DNA of 64,000 nucleotides. It comes from Locusta migratoria (Eukaryota > Arthropoda > Insecta > Orthoptera > Acrididae). The position numbers and the translations under genes are program-made. The notes under the pieces were generated by a model. That model saw only the letters and a list, made by a program, of their open reading frames with translations, had not been told where the DNA came from and made no database searches. The stretch spans positions 263,181,151-263,245,150 of the forward strand of contig CM048750.1 in assembly GCA_026315105.1 (NCBI GenBank). Direction: 5' to 3'. This document shows, one piece after another, positions 62,343-64,000 of the stretch (positions within the stretch are counted from its first letter, which is position 1; every line of letters starts with the position of its first letter).

Positions 62343-63565
62343 TAAATCTTACTAATTTAAATCGTATGTATTTTAGACACAGCAGCTTTATAAAAGCATT
62401 TGCTTTGAACTTTTATCGCAATCGTACAAATGATATTGATAACCCAAAGAAAACAGCTCTTTCTGTTTTCCACAAATTTTCCTATTTTCTGGCCAACTAT
62501 CCCAAACGCTCACTTCACTCAAACCTTCCTCTCGCTTTGAACGTCGAATGTGCAAAATTTTTTCGCAATCAGATGAATGCTATTGATATTTCATAGAAAA
62601 ATCTCTATTTTAACTGTATTTTTCCATTTTTCCGGGAAACTTTTCCAAATTTTTATTTCATAAGAACATTACACTTGCTTTGAACGTCAAATATGCAAAC
62701 TTTCATCGCAACTAGACGAATGTTACTAATATCCCATTGAAAAATGCTCTTTCAGTTTCTCGTGAATTTCCAAATTTTCCAGGTAACTTTTCCCAATTTT
62801 TAGTTCATAAGAACGTTCACCTTTCGTTGAACGTCAAATGATCAAAATTTTATCGCAAGCAGATGCACGGTTCTCAACTTATAGTATTGAGTACATTTCG
62901 AAACATATTGAAAAATTTGTTCGAATTTTGCGACTTTCCTTTTTAACTGTCTATTTTTTTTTAGTGAAAACTTTTACAAAACCATAATGAACAAAACAAA
63001 AAAAACAAAAAACAAAAAATAATTAACCCTCTCCGTCGTGCGAATAGTCAGTTATAATGCTGAATGCAATCAAAAACACATTGAATAACGCACTTTCATT
63101 TTTTCTCAAATTTTCCAATTTTCCGGTAGATTTAAAATATATATATATATATTTCATACAAACCTCGTCCTGTCAAGCCGTACTCAAGTGATGCTCTTAC
63201 AACCAAGTGGCAATTTTTTTATTCGTAGAAAAAAATCGCTTTCGGTTTTTCCTTAACTTTCCTACTTTCTGGACGACTTTTCCAAATTTTTATTTGATGC
63301 AAACCTTCATCTAGCTTTCAACTTGAAATGCACAACATTTTATCGCAATTTGACGAACGGTATTGATATCTCAGTGGAAAAAGCTGTTGCAGTTTTTCCC
63401 GATTTTCCTCTTTTCCGAACAACTTTCCCATATTTTATCACCGTTTAAACCCTGCCTGGACCTACACGAATATTTCAAGAGTAAAATTAGTCAAATCGGT
63501 TCACCCGTTCTCGAGTTTTAGCGAGACTAACGAACAGCAATTCATTTTTATATATGTACACATTT

Positions 63566-64000
63566 AACAGCCTCGCTAGAGAGAAGCCATCACAAAACTT
63601 TACGATGTTTAAAGTAAAGTACTATTTCCATTTATTTTGTTATTGATCTGTTGAATCCATTGATCTTTATACTACCTGAATGTTGAACTATAGCTGAGCG
63701 TGCCAGCCACAGATATTCATATTCTGTTTCTTGACTAATTACAACGTCACTGCTATGAAGTCTTACAACAAAGCGAAAAGGAAATATGTTTCGATTCCCC
63801 AGTCATAAGAGTCTGTTAGTTCACATATTCACATAAATTTCAAATACAAGGGCAATCAAGCAATTATTTGTCACGTGCTAACTTACAAATTCGTTTGACT
63901 AATTACAACATGGCGGATAATGCAACTTTTTGTCCAAACATATGAATCTGCAGGCACGCCACAGTTTTATCACAGCCTAATATACACAGTCGCGATACTC
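63566..64000. other. AT-rich sequence, nothing recognised
   Basis: No feature identified up to the window edge. Confidence 0.4.

Larger units (their letters stand above)
60300..63565. mobile_element. 3.3-kb palindromic element, ~1.1-kb arms with internal ~145-bp repeats
   Basis: Outer blocks ATGAATTGCTGTTCGTTAG (60312) and CTAACGAACAGCAATTCAT (63527) plus AACTCGAGAACGG / CCGTTCTCGAGTT define the ends. The left arm to about 61400 pairs with 62400-63565 (e.g. TTGTAAGAGCATCACTTGAG with CTCAAGTGATGCTCTTACAA). A further inverted copy of the terminal block is at 61652-61692. Within the arms GATTGCGATAAAATTTTG-type units recur about every 145 bp (60973, 61117, 61264 and equivalents on the right). 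The 5' wording CTATCTATATATGTAAAAAT is Helitron-like but no 3' CTAG hairpin was found. No protein. Confidence 0.85.

Overview
Organism and overall nature. This is AT-rich, repeat-saturated nuclear DNA from an arthropod, most likely an insect with a very large genome. The combination of tRNA-headed SINEs, CR1-like LINEs ending in (TGTAGA)n tails, RTE LINEs, Tc1/mariner, pogo, hAT, piggyBac and Helitron remnants fits a grasshopper or locust best, but that assignment is inference from repeat style. I find no convincing host protein-coding gene. Almost every recognisable coding stretch is transposon-derived, and most carry stops, frameshifts or truncations.
Layout. 1-2.2 kb: RTE/CR1 LINE debris, a THAP-like zinc-finger scrap and a 107-bp tandem duplication. 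2.5-5 kb: an inverted-repeat unit with a tRNA-like sequence in each arm, invaded by nested SINEs. 5.1-9.4 kb: a hAT transposase relic split by a SINE, a nearly intact CR1-like LINE (one stop codon in the endonuclease, RT frame open) and another SINE. 10-12 kb: a DNA element with ~645-bp inverted arms. 13-20 kb: SINEs, a deleted mariner and an RTE 3' end. 21-24.3 kb: a stack of insertions (SINE, 1.3-kb LTR-like element, tandem tRNA-SINE array) at one target. 25-28.3 kb: LINE with solo LTR, SINE, pogo-like element. 28.8-31.8 kb: LINE and two palindromic elements. 32-33.8 kb: LTR-like sequence. 33.9-36 kb: a 2.1-kb palindrome. 36.3-37.7 kb: Helitron. 37.9-41.6 kb: LINE, Tc1 and Gypsy fragments. 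42-44.7 kb: a tRNA-bearing inverted unit, an LTR-like piece, a Tc1 element. 45-47.3 kb: two LINE copies. 47.3-56 kb: SINEs, LTRs, a second tRNA-bearing inverted unit, a diverged LINE, mariner. 56.3-59.4 kb: piggyBac-like tail, palindrome, Helitron. 60.3-63.6 kb: a 3.3-kb palindromic element.
How the parts relate. The autonomous-type LINEs could supply reverse transcriptase for the abundant SINEs, many of which still show 7-14 bp target-site duplications. That allows a relative insertion order to be read at several loci. Three themes go beyond routine repeats: (i) very long inverted repeats (0.65-1.15 kb arms); (ii) inverted pairs of tRNA-like sequences that appear to have moved as one unit; (iii) a short structured motif resembling a hammerhead-ribozyme core (CTGAnGA, hairpin, GAAA, short palindrome) at ten places, mostly in inverted-repeat elements.
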